Of a DNA stretch of 64,000 nt, positions 7,773 through 17,279 are shown piece by piece. Positions within the stretch are counted from its first letter, which is position 1, and each line of letters begins with the position of its first letter. Below the pieces are notes generated by a model. It made no database searches. It was not told the origin of the DNA and saw only the letters and a program-made list of their open reading frames with translations. The translations under genes were made by a program, and so were the position numbers. The stretch comes from an uncultured Shewanella sp. GTDB taxonomy: Bacteria; Pseudomonadota; Gammaproteobacteria; Enterobacterales; Shewanellaceae. The stretch covers positions 372,001-436,000 of the forward strand of contig NZ_CANMIO010000001.1 of the NCBI RefSeq assembly GCF_947497935.1, in the 5' to 3' direction.

Positions 7773-9923
7773 ATGGTAGAGATAAGAAAAGAAGCGGTAT
7801 TTAAGCTCGGTCGGTGTGAGGTTAACCCTAGTGATAATAGCCTTAATTTTTATGACGCGAGCAGCGATAGCAATAGCATTAAAAAAGTCTCTATTCAGCC
7901 AAAATTTATTGAAGTATTAAGCTACCTTGCGCGGCAATATCCGAAAGTTGTCACCCGAGAGGAGCTAATTGACAATATTTGGGAAGGCAACAGCTATGTG
8001 GGCAGTAAAGCGCTAACCAATGCAATCTGGCATCTTCGTAAACAGCTCAATCGAGATGCTGGTGGCGAGCAAGGCATTGAAACTGTAAGAAAGATGGGTT
8101 ATCGCCTTTTACTCGAACCTGAGTTTAATGATGCGGATCTGGTGGAAAAGCCAGACTTATTTCAGCAAGCGCAGTCGACAATTACTCGGCTGACTCTCGT
8201 TAATCGACGCTTGCTGCTGGCAGCAAGTCTTTGTTTAGCCCTAATAGCTGTGGCTTGGGGTTACCATTTGTATCAAGACAGCATTCGCTATGTCCCAACG
8301 GTTAAGTTGAATTTAACTACAGCAGCTGGCTCAGAGCTTTATCCGGCAGTTTCTCCCGATGGTCGTTGGCTGGTTTATGGCAGTCGTGGCAGTAATAGGT
8401 ATGCGAGCCTTTACCTTAAAGATCTGCAAAACCCAACCGAAAGCCCCAAGCGACTGACATCGACTAAGTCTGCAGAGATCCGAGCCGTGTGGAGTCCTGA
8501 TGGCAGCGCACTGTATTATGGTTCAGAGCATCGGAGTGAAGATAAGTGCTACCTGACTAAACTCAATTTAGACAGCAACGAAGCACTTAAGTTAGGAGAA
8601 TGCTACACCTATAGCTCGGCTATAGATGTCGCGCCGGATGCAAGTCGTTTGGTTTATATTTGGGATGCTGGCGAAGGTTTTGGTTCGGGCTTGTATGAGT
8701 TGGCTTTAAATCGAGACGACAGTATTCCTAAGCGTTTATCCTGCAAAGAAAACTGTAGTTACCGAGATCGTGATGCGGCTTTTAGTCCTGACGGAAGTTG
8801 GCTCGCAGTGGCTAGGCGCTTTGGTAATATTTCGGAAGATATCTTTCTTTTGCATACCGAAACAGGAGAAGAGCAGCGTTTAACCTTTGGTCTAGAGGAT
8901 ATTCGCGGTCTTAGCTGGCATCAAGACAGTGAGCGTTTGATCTTTAGCACGGAAAACTCCGGAGTAAGACACGGCTACATAGTGGGGATCGATGACAAGC
9001 TGATCCAGTCATTAGAAGTGGAGGGCATGAGTTACCCGCGCTCTATTCCCGAAAGTGATGAAGTGGTTTATTCCAATTATATGCGTGATTATCAGGTCGC
9101 CTCATTTGCGCTAGAGCAATCTATCCCAACGGCGACCTTTCCACTGCTACAGGTAGAATACAGCTACCGAAACCCCGATTATTCTGCTGTTACTCAGCGT
9201 ATTGTTTATGTCTCTAATGAAACCGGTTTTAATGAAATCTGGTCAAGCGATGCCGATGGCAATCAAAGGCGGCAGCACACAGATCTGAAGCGTAGGGTGG
9301 CTTATCCTAGCTGGTCTCATGATGGCACGAAGGTGGCTTTTCTTGCACCGGATGACAAAAACGAAGGTAACAAAATTCATGTGCTGGATATGAAGACCTC
9401 CAATATCAGCATTCTTGCTACCCCCTATCTCGATCATAATCGCCCTAGCTGGGGTTGGAATGATGAGATGGTGCTGGCGAGTAGTAAAGATGGTATCACT
9501 GAGTTTTATCTAGATAACCGCTTACCTAAGGTCATAAGCCCTATCGATATGCGGCTAGGCAAGATGATCGCCGACGATAAGTTAGTCTTTACTCAGCTTG
9601 GAAAAAGCGGATTGTGGATGCTCTCTTTAGCTAAGCCTGGCCAGCCGAGCGAGCTGATCAGTGGTAATAATTTCGGTGAAGGCTATAACTGGGTGGCAAC
9701 CGATAAAGGGATCTATTTTAGAAACAGTCGCAGTGGTTTTCAGTTGATTAATTTTTGGCGTTTTAACACTGGGCTTATCACGCCTATTTTGAAGTTACCG
9801 TCGGGCAGTATTCCACGCTCGGGCGCGATGACCTATGTGGCTAACCGAAACAGCTTACTGATGACCTTATCGCAAAATTACAAACGTGATGTGATCAGGT
9901 TGCAGCACAAGCTGTTGTATTAG
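7773..9923 (+). CDS. Membrane-anchored winged-helix regulator with periplasmic TolB/PD40 propeller (CadC/ToxR-like)
   Basis: A 716-residue one-component regulator. The cytoplasmic N-terminus (about 10-115) is an OmpR/PhoB-type winged helix, with TREELIDNIWEGNSYVGSKA and the recognition region NAIWHLRKQL. One transmembrane helix follows at about 146-166 (LLLAASLCLALIAVAWGYHL). The C-terminal 550 residues are a periplasmic beta-propeller built from PD40/TolB-like strands, for example SPDGRWLVYGSR, SPDGSALYYGS, SPDGSWLAVARR and SHDGTKVAFLA. In CadC/ToxR relatives the outer domain senses a signal and the inner domain activates a neighbouring promoter without phosphorelay. The obvious target is the divergent receptor gene. 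The ATG at 7773 has only a weak GGGG ribosome site. The signal is unknown. Confidence 0.88.
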   Translation: MVEIRKEAVFKLGRCEVNPSDNSLNFYDASSDSNSIKKVSIQPKFIEVLSYLARQYPKVVTREELIDNIWEGNSYVGSKALTNAIWHLRKQLNRDAGGEQGIETVRKMGYRLLLEPEFNDADLVEKPDLFQQAQSTITRLTLVNRRLLLAASLCLALIAVAWGYHLYQDSIRYVPTVKLNLTTAAGSELYPAVSPDGRWLVYGSRGSNRYASLYLKDLQNPTESPKRLTSTKSAEIRAVWSPDGSALYYGSEHRSEDKCYLTKLNLDSNEALKLGECYTYSSAIDVAPDASRLVYIWDAGEGFGSGLYELALNRDDSIPKRLSCKENCSYRDRDAAFSPDGSWLAVARRFGNISEDIFLLHTETGEEQRLTFGLEDIRGLSWHQDSERLIFSTENSGVRHGYIVGIDDKLIQSLEVEGMSYPRSIPESDEVVYSNYMRDYQVASFALEQSIPTATFPLLQVEYSYRNPDYSAVTQRIVYVSNETGFNEIWSSDADGNQRRQHTDLKRRVAYPSWSHDGTKVAFLAPDDKNEGNKIHVLDMKTSNISILATPYLDHNRPSWGWNDEMVLASSKDGITEFYLDNRLPKVISPIDMRLGKMIADDKLVFTQLGKSGLWMLSLAKPGQPSELISGNNFGEGYNWVATDKGIYFRNSRSGFQLINFWRFNTGLITPILKLPSGSIPRSGAMTYVANRNSLLMTLSQNYKRDVIRLQHKLLY

Positions 9924-9994
9924 AAGACTAAGGTGAAATATCAATTGCAGCACAAGCCTGTATGTGAGCTTATGCTGCTATGTTTATTTTGGCT

Positions 9995-11104
9995 TTATCT
10001 AGCCGGATAGAAGGATCCTAAGATGGCTTCTCTTGAGGCTCCAGTCACGGCCGGTAGATTCCCCGGTAGACCTTGATGATAGCGCATTGCCAACCAGGCA
10101 AAGGCAATCCCTTCGACCCATTGCGGATCTATGCCAAGCTCTGAGGTTGTCACCACCTTATAGTTAGGCAGGAGTTTGTGTAATCGGTGCATCAACTCGC
10201 TGTTGTAGGCGCCGCCACCACACACATACAGTTCACCATTTTCCGATAACTTAAGTGCGTCGTTGGCAATACTGTAGCAGGTTAAATCGAGGAGGGTCGA
10301 TTGAATATCGGCTTCACTTAAGTGGCCAAATTCAGATAGTTGCTGCTCCGCCCAAGCCTGATTAAACAGTTCCCGGCCAGTGCTCTTGGGCGCGGCGAGT
10401 GAAAAATAGGGGTGAGACAACAGGTGCTGCAACATTCTTTGATCTGTGGTGCCCGATTTTGCCCAGGCGCCATCCTTGTCATAAGGCTGGCCGAGCTGAT
10501 GTTGGATCCACGCATCGCTTAATCCATTTCCAGGACCGGTATCAAAGCCTGTGACATCTTCATTATTACCCGGTAGATAGGTCACATTGGCGATTCCACC
10601 TATATTGAGGATGATGCGTTTGTGATTAGGGCTAGCAAATACATGCTGATGAAAGGCTGGTACTAGTGGTGCACCTTGGCCGCCGAGGGCGATGTCTTTG
10701 CGTCTGAAATCGGCGATAACATCGATACCCGTATCAACGGCAATGGTGTTGGGATCGCCAATCTGCAGGGTAAAGCCCATCTCAAGGTTAGGCATATGGC
10801 GCACGGTTTGACCGTGGCTACCGATGGCGATGACCTGCGACTTGTCGACATTGGCTGTCTCCAGCAGGGCATTGACCGCTTTGGCGAAGAGTTTACCCAT
10901 GCTACGGTCTAAGTGACCGAGGCGGTTTATTTCATCGTTACCCGGCAGGCAAAGCTTTTGCAGGCTGCTTAATAGCGCCTTTGGAAGCTCCTCTGTGTGA
11001 GAGGCAATAAGGCTTGGCTGATCGCCATCGAAGCTAACCAGAACCGCATCGATACCGTCCATGCTCGTACCGGACATTAAGCCTACGTAATAACTGTTAT
11101 TCAT
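9995..11104 (-). CDS. anmK: Anhydro-N-acetylmuramic acid kinase
   Basis: A 369-residue cytoplasmic kinase that opens and phosphorylates 1,6-anhydro-MurNAc to MurNAc-6-phosphate in peptidoglycan recycling. Family marks are the N-terminal [55 protein letters not shown] and [14 protein letters not shown] (the aspartate of this last motif is the expected catalytic base region), plus the C-terminal GASREAILG. Length matches E. coli AnmK (369). It follows the M23 endopeptidase gene by 60 nt on the same strand, so murein cleavage and recycling are likely co-expressed. Confidence 0.97.
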   Translation of the reverse strand: MNNSYYVGLMSGTSMDGIDAVLVSFDGDQPSLIASHTEELPKALLSSLQKLCLPGNDEINRLGHLDRSMGKLFAKAVNALLETANVDKSQVIAIGSHGQTVRHMPNLEMGFTLQIGDPNTIAVDTGIDVIADFRRKDIALGGQGAPLVPAFHQHVFASPNHKRIILNIGGIANVTYLPGNNEDVTGFDTGPGNGLSDAWIQHQLGQPYDKDGAWAKSGTTDQRMLQHLLSHPYFSLAAPKSTGRELFNQAWAEQQLSEFGHLSEADIQSTLLDLTCYSIANDALKLSENGELYVCGGGAYNSELMHRLHKLLPNYKVVTTSELGIDPQWVEGIAFAWLAMRYHQGLPGNLPAVTGASREAILGSFYPAR

Positions 11105-11164
11105 GGCATTAAACCTATAAAAACCTTATAAATCCCACCGAGTAAAGATTGGGGCCCTGCAGCG

Positions 11165-12595
11165 CTACTGCGCTGCGATTTGCACCTGTTTGTTATGTTC
11201 AAGCTCAGCCATCATTGTTTCACTAAGCTTAGCAAACTGGGCTTTCTCCTTCCTCGCAATCGGCTCAGACTTTGGTAGTTTGATGGTACGAGGATTACGG
11301 TGCACGCCATTAACGATGAATTCATAGTGCAGGTGAGGCCCCGTTACTCGCCCCGTTGAGCCTAGGGTACCGATAATTTGTCCCTGCTTAACCGATTGTC
11401 CGGTCTTGACCTTACGTTTGGTCAAATGCAGGTACTTGGTGGTATAGGTATCGTTGTGCTTAATAAACACATAGTTACCATTGTATTGATTATAGCTAGA
11501 CTTGATCACTCGGCCATTACCCGCAGCTTTAATCGGTGTACCCACGGCCGCGACATAGTCTACGCCGCGATGGGCTTTAACTTGGCCTGTTACCGGATGG
11601 AGCCTACGAGGATTAAAGCTTGAGCTCACATATTTAAAGTCAACCGGAGAGCGCAGGAAGGCTTTACGCATGCTGCGGCCCTCTTCTGAATAGTAGTTAC
11701 CATCCTTGTATCTTACTGCCGTATAGCGGTCACCTTGGTTAGTGAATTCTGCTGCTAGAATATTGCCATTCTTTAAGAACTCGCCATCGGCATACTCTTC
11801 TTCAAATATCATGGCAAATTGATCGCCTTTGCGTAGATCTAACGCAAAGTCGATATCCCAGCCAAAAATGGTAGCCAGCTGCATAATTTGGTTCGGAGTC
11901 AGCCCAGCGTTCACGCCGGCGTTCCAGAAGTTGTTTTCGATGGTAGCACTAGCAAATTTATTACGAGCCTCAACTTTCTTCGTGACGATCTGCTCTTCAT
12001 AGCCGCTTTCGTTATGAGTTACGATTAAGGTGGTGATTTTATCGAGATGATAAGTCAATCTTGCCAGCTTGCCGTCTACGGTTTTAGCAATAACTAAGTC
12101 ATCGCCAGGCATGATTTTTAGCAGGTTCTTCTTAGCCTTTGGTAGCTGCGTGACATCATAGACATCTTTCGCCGTCAATCCTGCACGCTCAAAGAGTGCA
12201 GCTAAGGTGTCACCGCTTTTTACTTGGAAGTGTTTCTCATTTAATTTGGGCGCAGTTTCTGCAGTCGGTTCAGGCTTTACTTGTTGTTGAGACAGCTCTG
12301 CACTTTTGCTTGCTGCTGGCGCAAGTTGTGCAAGGCGTTTACGCTGCTCAGGATCCGTCTCGTTTAATGATGCTGCCGGCGCAGTGGGAGTTCTAAAAGC
12401 TAACGGTACGCTATAACGTGTATTAACGTCATATTCACCGTCGGCTGACGGTGTTTGTTTGGATGCCTGCACGTCATCTGATGGCATTAAGATAATAATT
12501 AACGTGACAAATAATAAACCGCACAAGAGCATTTGATGTAATTTCGGCAGTAATTTAAATAAAGTTATAACCTTTCCCATTGACCTTGATACCAA
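11165..12595 (-). CDS. M23 peptidoglycan DD-metalloendopeptidase (MepM/OapA-like)
   Basis: A 476-residue inner-membrane-anchored murein endopeptidase. A single membrane segment lies near residues 18-38, followed by a Pro/Ala-rich linker. An OapA/LysM-like region is at about 118-170 (FQVKSGDTLAALFERAGL), and the zinc peptidase domain has HRGVD at 342-346 and HLH at 421-423. Its role by family is cutting cross-links so that new strands can be inserted. Start choice: the reading frame opens at a TTG (12595) with AAAGGG five bases upstream, while an ATG five codons later (12580) has only a very close AAGG, so the TTG is kept. It diverges from tyrS and is followed by anmK. Confidence 0.92.
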   Translation of the reverse strand: MVSRSMGKVITLFKLLPKLHQMLLCGLLFVTLIIILMPSDDVQASKQTPSADGEYDVNTRYSVPLAFRTPTAPAASLNETDPEQRKRLAQLAPAASKSAELSQQQVKPEPTAETAPKLNEKHFQVKSGDTLAALFERAGLTAKDVYDVTQLPKAKKNLLKIMPGDDLVIAKTVDGKLARLTYHLDKITTLIVTHNESGYEEQIVTKKVEARNKFASATIENNFWNAGVNAGLTPNQIMQLATIFGWDIDFALDLRKGDQFAMIFEEEYADGEFLKNGNILAAEFTNQGDRYTAVRYKDGNYYSEEGRSMRKAFLRSPVDFKYVSSSFNPRRLHPVTGQVKAHRGVDYVAAVGTPIKAAGNGRVIKSSYNQYNGNYVFIKHNDTYTTKYLHLTKRKVKTGQSVKQGQIIGTLGSTGRVTGPHLHYEFIVNGVHRNPRTIKLPKSEPIARKEKAQFAKLSETMMAELEHNKQVQIAAQ

Positions 12596-12707
12596 ATTAG
12601 CCCTTTCTTAGTGATCCCTTTAGTGTACACACTTTCATTTGTGCTTGCTAACAAGTAACATGAGTGCCCATATTTTTTTGATTAGGCTCCCAGGAGTAAC
12701 CGCCGAT

Positions 12708-13904
12708 ATGGCTGATTTAGAGCAAGCATTAGCAGAAATAAGACGTGGCACCGACGAGATTTTACTCGAAGCGGATCTACTGGAGAAGTTGAAAGAAGGT
12801 CGCCCATTAAAAATTAAATTAGGCGCTGACCCGACCGCTCCTGATATTCATCTTGGCCACACGGTTATTTTGAACAAGATGCGTACTTTCCAAGAGCTAG
12901 GTCATGAAGTGATCTTCTTGATTGGTGACTTCACCGGTATGGTCGGTGACCCTAGTGGTAAGAACAGCACGCGTCCACCTTTGACTCGTGAGCAAGTGCT
13001 TGCCAATGCTGAAACTTATAAGCAGCAGGTTTATAAGATTTTAGATCCTGCTAAGACTCGTATCGAGTTTAACTCTACTTGGTTAGAGCCACTTGGTGCT
13101 GCGGGTATGATCCGCCTTGCTTCACAGCAAACTGTTGCACGTATGATGGAACGTGATGACTTTAAGAAGCGTTACGGTTCGGGTCAATCAATTGCGATCC
13201 ACGAATTCATGTATCCATTGCTACAAGGTTACGACTCAGTTGCACTCGAGGCTGATGTTGAGCTAGGTGGTACCGATCAGAAGTTTAACCTTCTAATGGG
13301 TCGTGAACTGCAAAAGTCTGCAGGCCAAAAGCCACAGACAGTGATCATGATGCCACTGCTTGAAGGCCTAGACGGTGTTAAGAAGATGTCTAAGTCTGCT
13401 CACAACTATATTGGTGTGAGTGAGCCGGCGGGTGAGATGTTTGGTAAAATCATGTCAATCTCAGATGATTTGATGTGGCGTTACTTCGAGCTACTGTCTT
13501 TCCGTCCTCTGACTGAAATTGAGCAATTTAAAGCAGACGTTGATGCGGGTGCTAACCCACGTGATGTGAAAATCGCACTAGCGAAAGAGATCATCGCACG
13601 CTTCCATGATGAAGCTGCCGCAGAAGCTGCACACAATGAGTTTATCAACCGCTTCCAAAAAGGCGCTATCCCTAGCGATATCGAAGAGTTAGAGATTGCT
13701 GCTGGTGAAGGTATTGCGATTGCTAACCTGCTTAAAGAAGCCGGTCTAGTGAGCTCAACATCTGATGCGATGCGTATGATTAAGCAGGGTGCTGCTAAGA
13801 TGGATGGCGATAAGATTGAAGATACTCGCCTACAATTGCACGCTGGTACTTCGGCTGTTTTCCAAGTGGGTAAGCGTAAGTTCGCTAAGATCACAATAGT
13901 TTAA
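12708..13904 (+). CDS. tyrS: Tyrosyl-tRNA synthetase
   Basis: A 398-residue class I aminoacyl-tRNA synthetase that charges tRNA-Tyr. The HIGH-like motif is HLGH at 48-51 in [21 protein letters not shown] is at 226-230, and an S4 RNA-binding domain occupies about 330-398. The start is the ATG at 12708 with AGGAG 13 nt upstream; an upstream in-frame ATG at 12639 would add 23 non-homologous residues and is rejected. The protein is the shorter-loop form typical of Shewanella, Pseudomonas and Haemophilus rather than E. coli TyrS. It is divergent from the M23 peptidase gene. Confidence 0.98.
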   Translation: MADLEQALAEIRRGTDEILLEADLLEKLKEGRPLKIKLGADPTAPDIHLGHTVILNKMRTFQELGHEVIFLIGDFTGMVGDPSGKNSTRPPLTREQVLANAETYKQQVYKILDPAKTRIEFNSTWLEPLGAAGMIRLASQQTVARMMERDDFKKRYGSGQSIAIHEFMYPLLQGYDSVALEADVELGGTDQKFNLLMGRELQKSAGQKPQTVIMMPLLEGLDGVKKMSKSAHNYIGVSEPAGEMFGKIMSISDDLMWRYFELLSFRPLTEIEQFKADVDAGANPRDVKIALAKEIIARFHDEAAAEAAHNEFINRFQKGAIPSDIEELEIAAGEGIAIANLLKEAGLVSSTSDAMRMIKQGAAKMDGDKIEDTRLQLHAGTSAVFQVGKRKFAKITIV

Positions 13905-13915
13905 GCTGCTGCGAT

Positions 13916-13938
13916 GGCCTAGCTTAACTCGCTAGGCC
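13916..13938. terminator. Inverted repeat between convergent tyrS and 13980 gene
   Basis: GGCCTAGC (13916-13923) and GCTAGGCC (13931-13938) form a perfect 8-bp stem around a 7-nt loop between two converging genes. No T-run follows on either strand, so termination is only probable. Confidence 0.45.
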
Positions 13939-13979
13939 TAAGAGCTAAGTCTAAACACATATCACAGGGCCTAAATCGG

Positions 13980-14390
13980 CTAGTGATTATCCGAACAACG
14001 GTCTGTACCAAAGTGCAGGCCGTTTTTACATTGCCAAGTTAATCTTGCTGCATCCAACTTCCAACGATTTTTTTGCTTTTCCATCGAAAGGATTAATAGC
14101 ATTTTAGGATGCTGCTCACTGGCACCACTGACGTTATAGGTCACAACCTTGCCTTGGTATTGTTTGACTTTGGCCAGCTGGAAACTGCTGCCCGCATAGT
14201 GGGCCGAAATAGACTCTGGCAGCTGACTCCAGCTGCGTTGTTGTTGCTGAGCGAGCTCAAGTTTTTGATTAAACTTATTAATAGGCTGATCGGCAAAAGA
14301 GACCACGATAGGTTGCTCGAGAGCAAAAGCAGAGCCAGCAACTAGCGTGGAAAAGATAATCAGAGAGCGAAGCGCGTTATTAAAACTCAT
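13980..14390 (-). CDS. Hypothetical exported protein, 136 aa
   Basis: Not recognised. The protein has a clear signal peptide (about residues 1-23, cut near SAFA-LEQ) and a Gln-rich stretch (KLELAQQQQRSW). Two cysteines near the C-terminus (QCKNGLHFGTDRC) could form a disulfide. It is convergent with tyrS and separated from the next leftward-reading gene by 180 nt that contain an 8-bp tandem repeat. A periplasmic location is inferred from the signal peptide only. Confidence 0.7.
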   Translation of the reverse strand: MSFNNALRSLIIFSTLVAGSAFALEQPIVVSFADQPINKFNQKLELAQQQQRSWSQLPESISAHYAGSSFQLAKVKQYQGKVVTYNVSGASEQHPKMLLILSMEKQKNRWKLDAARLTWQCKNGLHFGTDRCSDNH

Positions 14391-14503
14391 AACAACCTAC
14401 TACAGATAAGGTACTTAATACTTTGACACGTTAGTGACAAAAAGTTTCCTGTAGTAGGGTGAATTTGTGAGCTAGGTAGACTAGTAATGGCTATAAGCTT
14501 ACG

Positions 14504-14541
14504 ATTGCTACATTGCTACATTGCTACATTGCTACATTGCT
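14504..14541. repeat. 8-bp tandem repeat ATTGCTAC, 4.75 copies
   Basis: Perfect units at 14504, 14512, 14520 and 14528 plus a partial ATTGCT at 14536-14541. It lies 114 bp upstream of the ATG of the exported 136-aa protein (ATG at 14390) and 28 bp past the stop of the NTF2-like gene, both read leftward. Confidence 0.95.
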
Positions 14542-14568
14542 GTTTAGCGCTTTACACTGGTTTGGCGA

Positions 14569-15048
14569 TTATTGAACAGCCAATTGATCTGACATGGTTT
14601 GGTAATCCATCAGATCTTGATGTTCTTTCACTCTTTCATGGGTCATGTCTAAGCGCAGTGTTGTCACGCCAGGAATGGCGATATCGATGATACGTCCAGG
14701 CTTTCCAAAGAGCTCGCCTGGGCCTTTGTAGCGGTAATTACCAATAAGCACGACTAAGGAGCCTGAGTTAAACATATGCTCGATATTAAAGTTGTACTCG
14801 AGTACGCCGCGATGAGCGCGTTTCAAGAACTGAAGAATATGGCGTCTGCCGGTGTATTTACGCCCGGCGGTTCTGTCGTTAAACACACTGTCACGATTAT
14901 AAAAAGCACTCAGGCTAGAGTAGTCTTGATGAGTTAGGGCGTGAATATACTTGATCGCTAGCTGTTGCTCTTTTGGCATGTCACCGATATTAGCAAGAGC
15001 GGGAAAGCTAAAGAGTACAAATACAAAACTAAAGAAAGCTAATCTCAT
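14569..15048 (-). CDS. Exported NTF2/SnoaL-like protein
   Basis: A 159-residue protein with a signal peptide (about 1-19, ending LPALA-type) and an NTF2-like cone fold. YIHALTHQDYSSLSAFYNRDSVFNDRTAGRKYTG and IEHMFNSGSLVVLIGNYRYKG match the small NTF2-like / SnoaL group that binds or converts small hydrophobic ligands. No catalytic residue can be assigned. Its ATG shares one base with the TAA of the upstream TRIC gene (TAATG), so it is the last gene of a translationally coupled trio with the TRIC channel and DUF2721 protein. Confidence 0.75.
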   Translation of the reverse strand: MRLAFFSFVFVLFSFPALANIGDMPKEQQLAIKYIHALTHQDYSSLSAFYNRDSVFNDRTAGRKYTGRRHILQFLKRAHRGVLEYNFNIEHMFNSGSLVVLIGNYRYKGPGELFGKPGRIIDIAIPGVTTLRLDMTHERVKEHQDLMDYQTMSDQLAVQ

Positions 15049-15671
15049 TATTGTGGTGTCTTTAAATCAAAAGCCGGTAAGGAAAGGTGCCAACGAATTG
15101 CGGCTAATCTAATCACGAGTGCGGTACTCATTGCAAATAATAAGGCAAACATATCGGCCGCTCCCAAATGCAGGCTAATGGTGTAACAGATCCCCCCCAT
15201 TATTGATGCGGTGGCGTAGATCTCTGTGCGAAGTACCATAGGCACCTGTTGGCAGAGTAAGTCACGAATAATACCACCGCCAACGCCTGTGATTAACCCC
15301 ATCACTACAGCAGTCATGCCGCTAAGTTCTAAATTTAGCGCTTTTTCTACGCCAATCACAGTAAAAAGCGCTAAACCGAGCGCGTCGGCCACAGGCAAAA
15401 TATAGCGGGGAACTCGTTTAGGTTTACGGACAAAAATAAAGGTCAGAGCTACGGTGACTAAAATCACCGTGATGTAATTTGGATCTTGGATCCAAAACAC
15501 CGGGGTCGTGCCTAACAGGGCGTCGCGAATACTACCGCCACCGATGGCGGTAACCGAGGCTAGCACCAGTACCCCAAAGGGGTCCATCTTGTGCCTGCCC
15601 GCGGCTAATGCACCTGAAAGTGCAAATACTGCAGTACCACATAAGTCAAAGAAATAGATCCAATCGATCAT
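15048..15671 (-). CDS. TRIC-family (UPF0126/YicG-like) membrane channel
   Basis: A 207-residue integral membrane protein with about seven helices arranged as two repeats. The repeat signatures are GVLVLASVTAIGGGSIRDAL and VVMGLITGVGGGIIRDLL, each with the GGG-x-x-RD motif that binds at the ion path in prokaryotic trimeric intracellular cation (TRIC) channels. The expected function is a monovalent cation channel of the inner membrane. It overlaps the upstream DUF2721 gene by 4 nt (ATGA) and the downstream NTF2-like gene by 1 nt, indicating a tight operon. Confidence 0.9.
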   Translation of the reverse strand: MIDWIYFFDLCGTAVFALSGALAAGRHKMDPFGVLVLASVTAIGGGSIRDALLGTTPVFWIQDPNYITVILVTVALTFIFVRKPKRVPRYILPVADALGLALFTVIGVEKALNLELSGMTAVVMGLITGVGGGIIRDLLCQQVPMVLRTEIYATASIMGGICYTISLHLGAADMFALLFAMSTALVIRLAAIRWHLSLPAFDLKTPQ

Positions 15672-16057
15672 TTATCCATCTCTTCAAGATGAATGTTGAG
15701 GGCATCGACCGAGATACGGATCTCAATAACCGAAAGCAATAATGAATAGAGCAGTAAAAACAGGCTGCAACCAAAGATAAAGGCGCCAACTTTGTTAAAG
15801 CCAATGTAGATAAAAATCATACATAAGACGCATAGAGCGAAGCTTAAAGCGCCAGATTCCTGCATACGCCTAATGATGCTGATCCGTTGACGAAGATTCT
15901 TTAACTGGCTGTTATGGATTGGTTTACCGTCATTACTCAAGTTACGAATAAGTGCCGCTAAGGCAAAGAAACGGTTGGTGTAAGCCAGCAATAGCAAAGA
16001 GATTGCTGGAAAGAGTAAGGCAGGCGTAGTTAGCGAAACATGGATATTATCGAACAA
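15668..16057 (-). CDS. DUF2721 membrane protein
   Basis: A 129-residue protein with three hydrophobic segments (about 10-32, 70-92 and 94-115). Between the first two is a basic stretch LRQRISIIRRMQESGALSFALCVLCM, the feature by which DUF2721 members are recognised. Function is unknown. It is the first gene of the trio with TRIC and NTF2-like proteins, and the 155 bp upstream hold no other ORF and presumably its promoter. Confidence 0.75.
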   Translation of the reverse strand: MFDNIHVSLTTPALLFPAISLLLLAYTNRFFALAALIRNLSNDGKPIHNSQLKNLRQRISIIRRMQESGALSFALCVLCMIFIYIGFNKVGAFIFGCSLFLLLYSLLLSVIEIRISVDALNIHLEEMDK

Positions 16058-16212
16058 AGGAATCAGCCCTAAAAAGAGTCAGCACAGTAAGTTTAAATGA
16101 TGATACCAATGCCAATAATTTATACAAGATGATTACAATCCGATGGACAAATAAGCAGCGCTAAAATGACATTATTAAACAGAATTCAACACAGAGCTGT
16201 TATATCTTCTGA

Positions 16213-17193
16213 TTAGCCTTGCATCACTCGCAATATGCCCCAAATAGTGGGCAAGATAATGATAGCCAATGCCCATAGGCTGAAGGCAACGGAGTTGAGT
16301 TTTATCGCTCTGAGTAGGGACTGTTCATCGGGGAGATCACCATAAGTTATCTTAGGCATATCAACCCGAGTCTGTTTAAATTTCACTGGCCCACCAAGCT
16401 CGATACTCAATGCGCTGGCGACGACTTCGCAGGTTTGATATTCGTTGAGTGGTGTTGCATTTATTTTGGGAAAAAGCAGGGTTGCAAGGCTTTTGGGACC
16501 ACCTTGAATTGCTAGGCTAAGATTCCATAACTTTGCTGGAAGAAAGTGGAACAGGGTGCTCAAGGCATAGACTGGCATACCAAAATAGTGAAACTCAGGA
16601 TTATAGACAGGCCAGCAGGATTCGAGCTGTTTAATCATTCTGGCGACGATAAGCAGGGGCACGCCGCCGATAGCATAGAACAAGATGGCCGAAACAGTGC
16701 CATAAATTGAGGTGGTCGACAGTCTTTCTATGGCAGCCTTACACAGGCCTACATTTGAAAGCGACGCCGTGCTGCGAGTTAACCAAGGCAGTAATAGGCT
16801 ACGAGCTCGGGCCTTATTATCCCGTTTTAGCGCGATAGCCGTTTCGTTGGCAATATACCTGAAATGATCGTCTTGCAAACAAAGATAGATAATGATGGTT
16901 TCGAAGAACCAGGGGAATTCAGCCAACTCGACCAGAAAACTTATCACCGCCCAAAAGGGGATGATTAACAGCAACATGGCTAAAGTGCCAGCGATTAACT
17001 GCTGCGAGGGCGCACGGTTAACATGGTTGACCTTCGCGCTTAAATTTTTAGCCACTTGAGATAACCATTCAAGTGGCTGTAGGCTACGCGGCAGTGGAGC
17101 GATTCGTGCCAATAAAATGGACACCAATAACACCAAGGCTCCGATGTAAAGCTGACTATCTTGAGAGAAGATCTTAGTAAACTCTGGAACCAT
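16213..17193 (-). CDS. CbiB/CobD-like membrane protein
   Basis: A 326-residue inner-membrane protein of the CbiB/CobD family, whose studied members attach aminopropanol phosphate to cobyric acid in late cobalamin synthesis. Several membrane helices (about 15-30, 68-92, 163-185, 300-323) and the phrases ANETAIALKRDNKARARSLL and GGPVKFKQ support the family. No other cobalamin gene is in the window and it lies 86 nt downstream of mtnN on the same strand. A different role linked to S-adenosylmethionine by-products is therefore possible but unproven. The ATG at 17193 follows AAGGA at a long distance. Confidence 0.75.
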   Translation of the reverse strand: MVPEFTKIFSQDSQLYIGALVLLVSILLARIAPLPRSLQPLEWLSQVAKNLSAKVNHVNRAPSQQLIAGTLAMLLLIIPFWAVISFLVELAEFPWFFETIIIYLCLQDDHFRYIANETAIALKRDNKARARSLLLPWLTRSTASLSNVGLCKAAIERLSTTSIYGTVSAILFYAIGGVPLLIVARMIKQLESCWPVYNPEFHYFGMPVYALSTLFHFLPAKLWNLSLAIQGGPKSLATLLFPKINATPLNEYQTCEVVASALSIELGGPVKFKQTRVDMPKITYGDLPDEQSLLRAIKLNSVAFSLWALAIIILPTIWGILRVMQG

Positions 17194-17279
17194 ATCGCCG
17201 CGCTATCCTTGTGTTGCACTCTTTTACTTAAAACCGCTACTTGAACAGAGAGTTAAGTCAGAGGGAGAAACCGTTTAGC

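Noticed and set aside
12639..12707. Upstream ATG for tyrS
   Set aside because: Adds 23 residues not seen in TyrRS; the ATG at 12708 is directly behind AGGAG.
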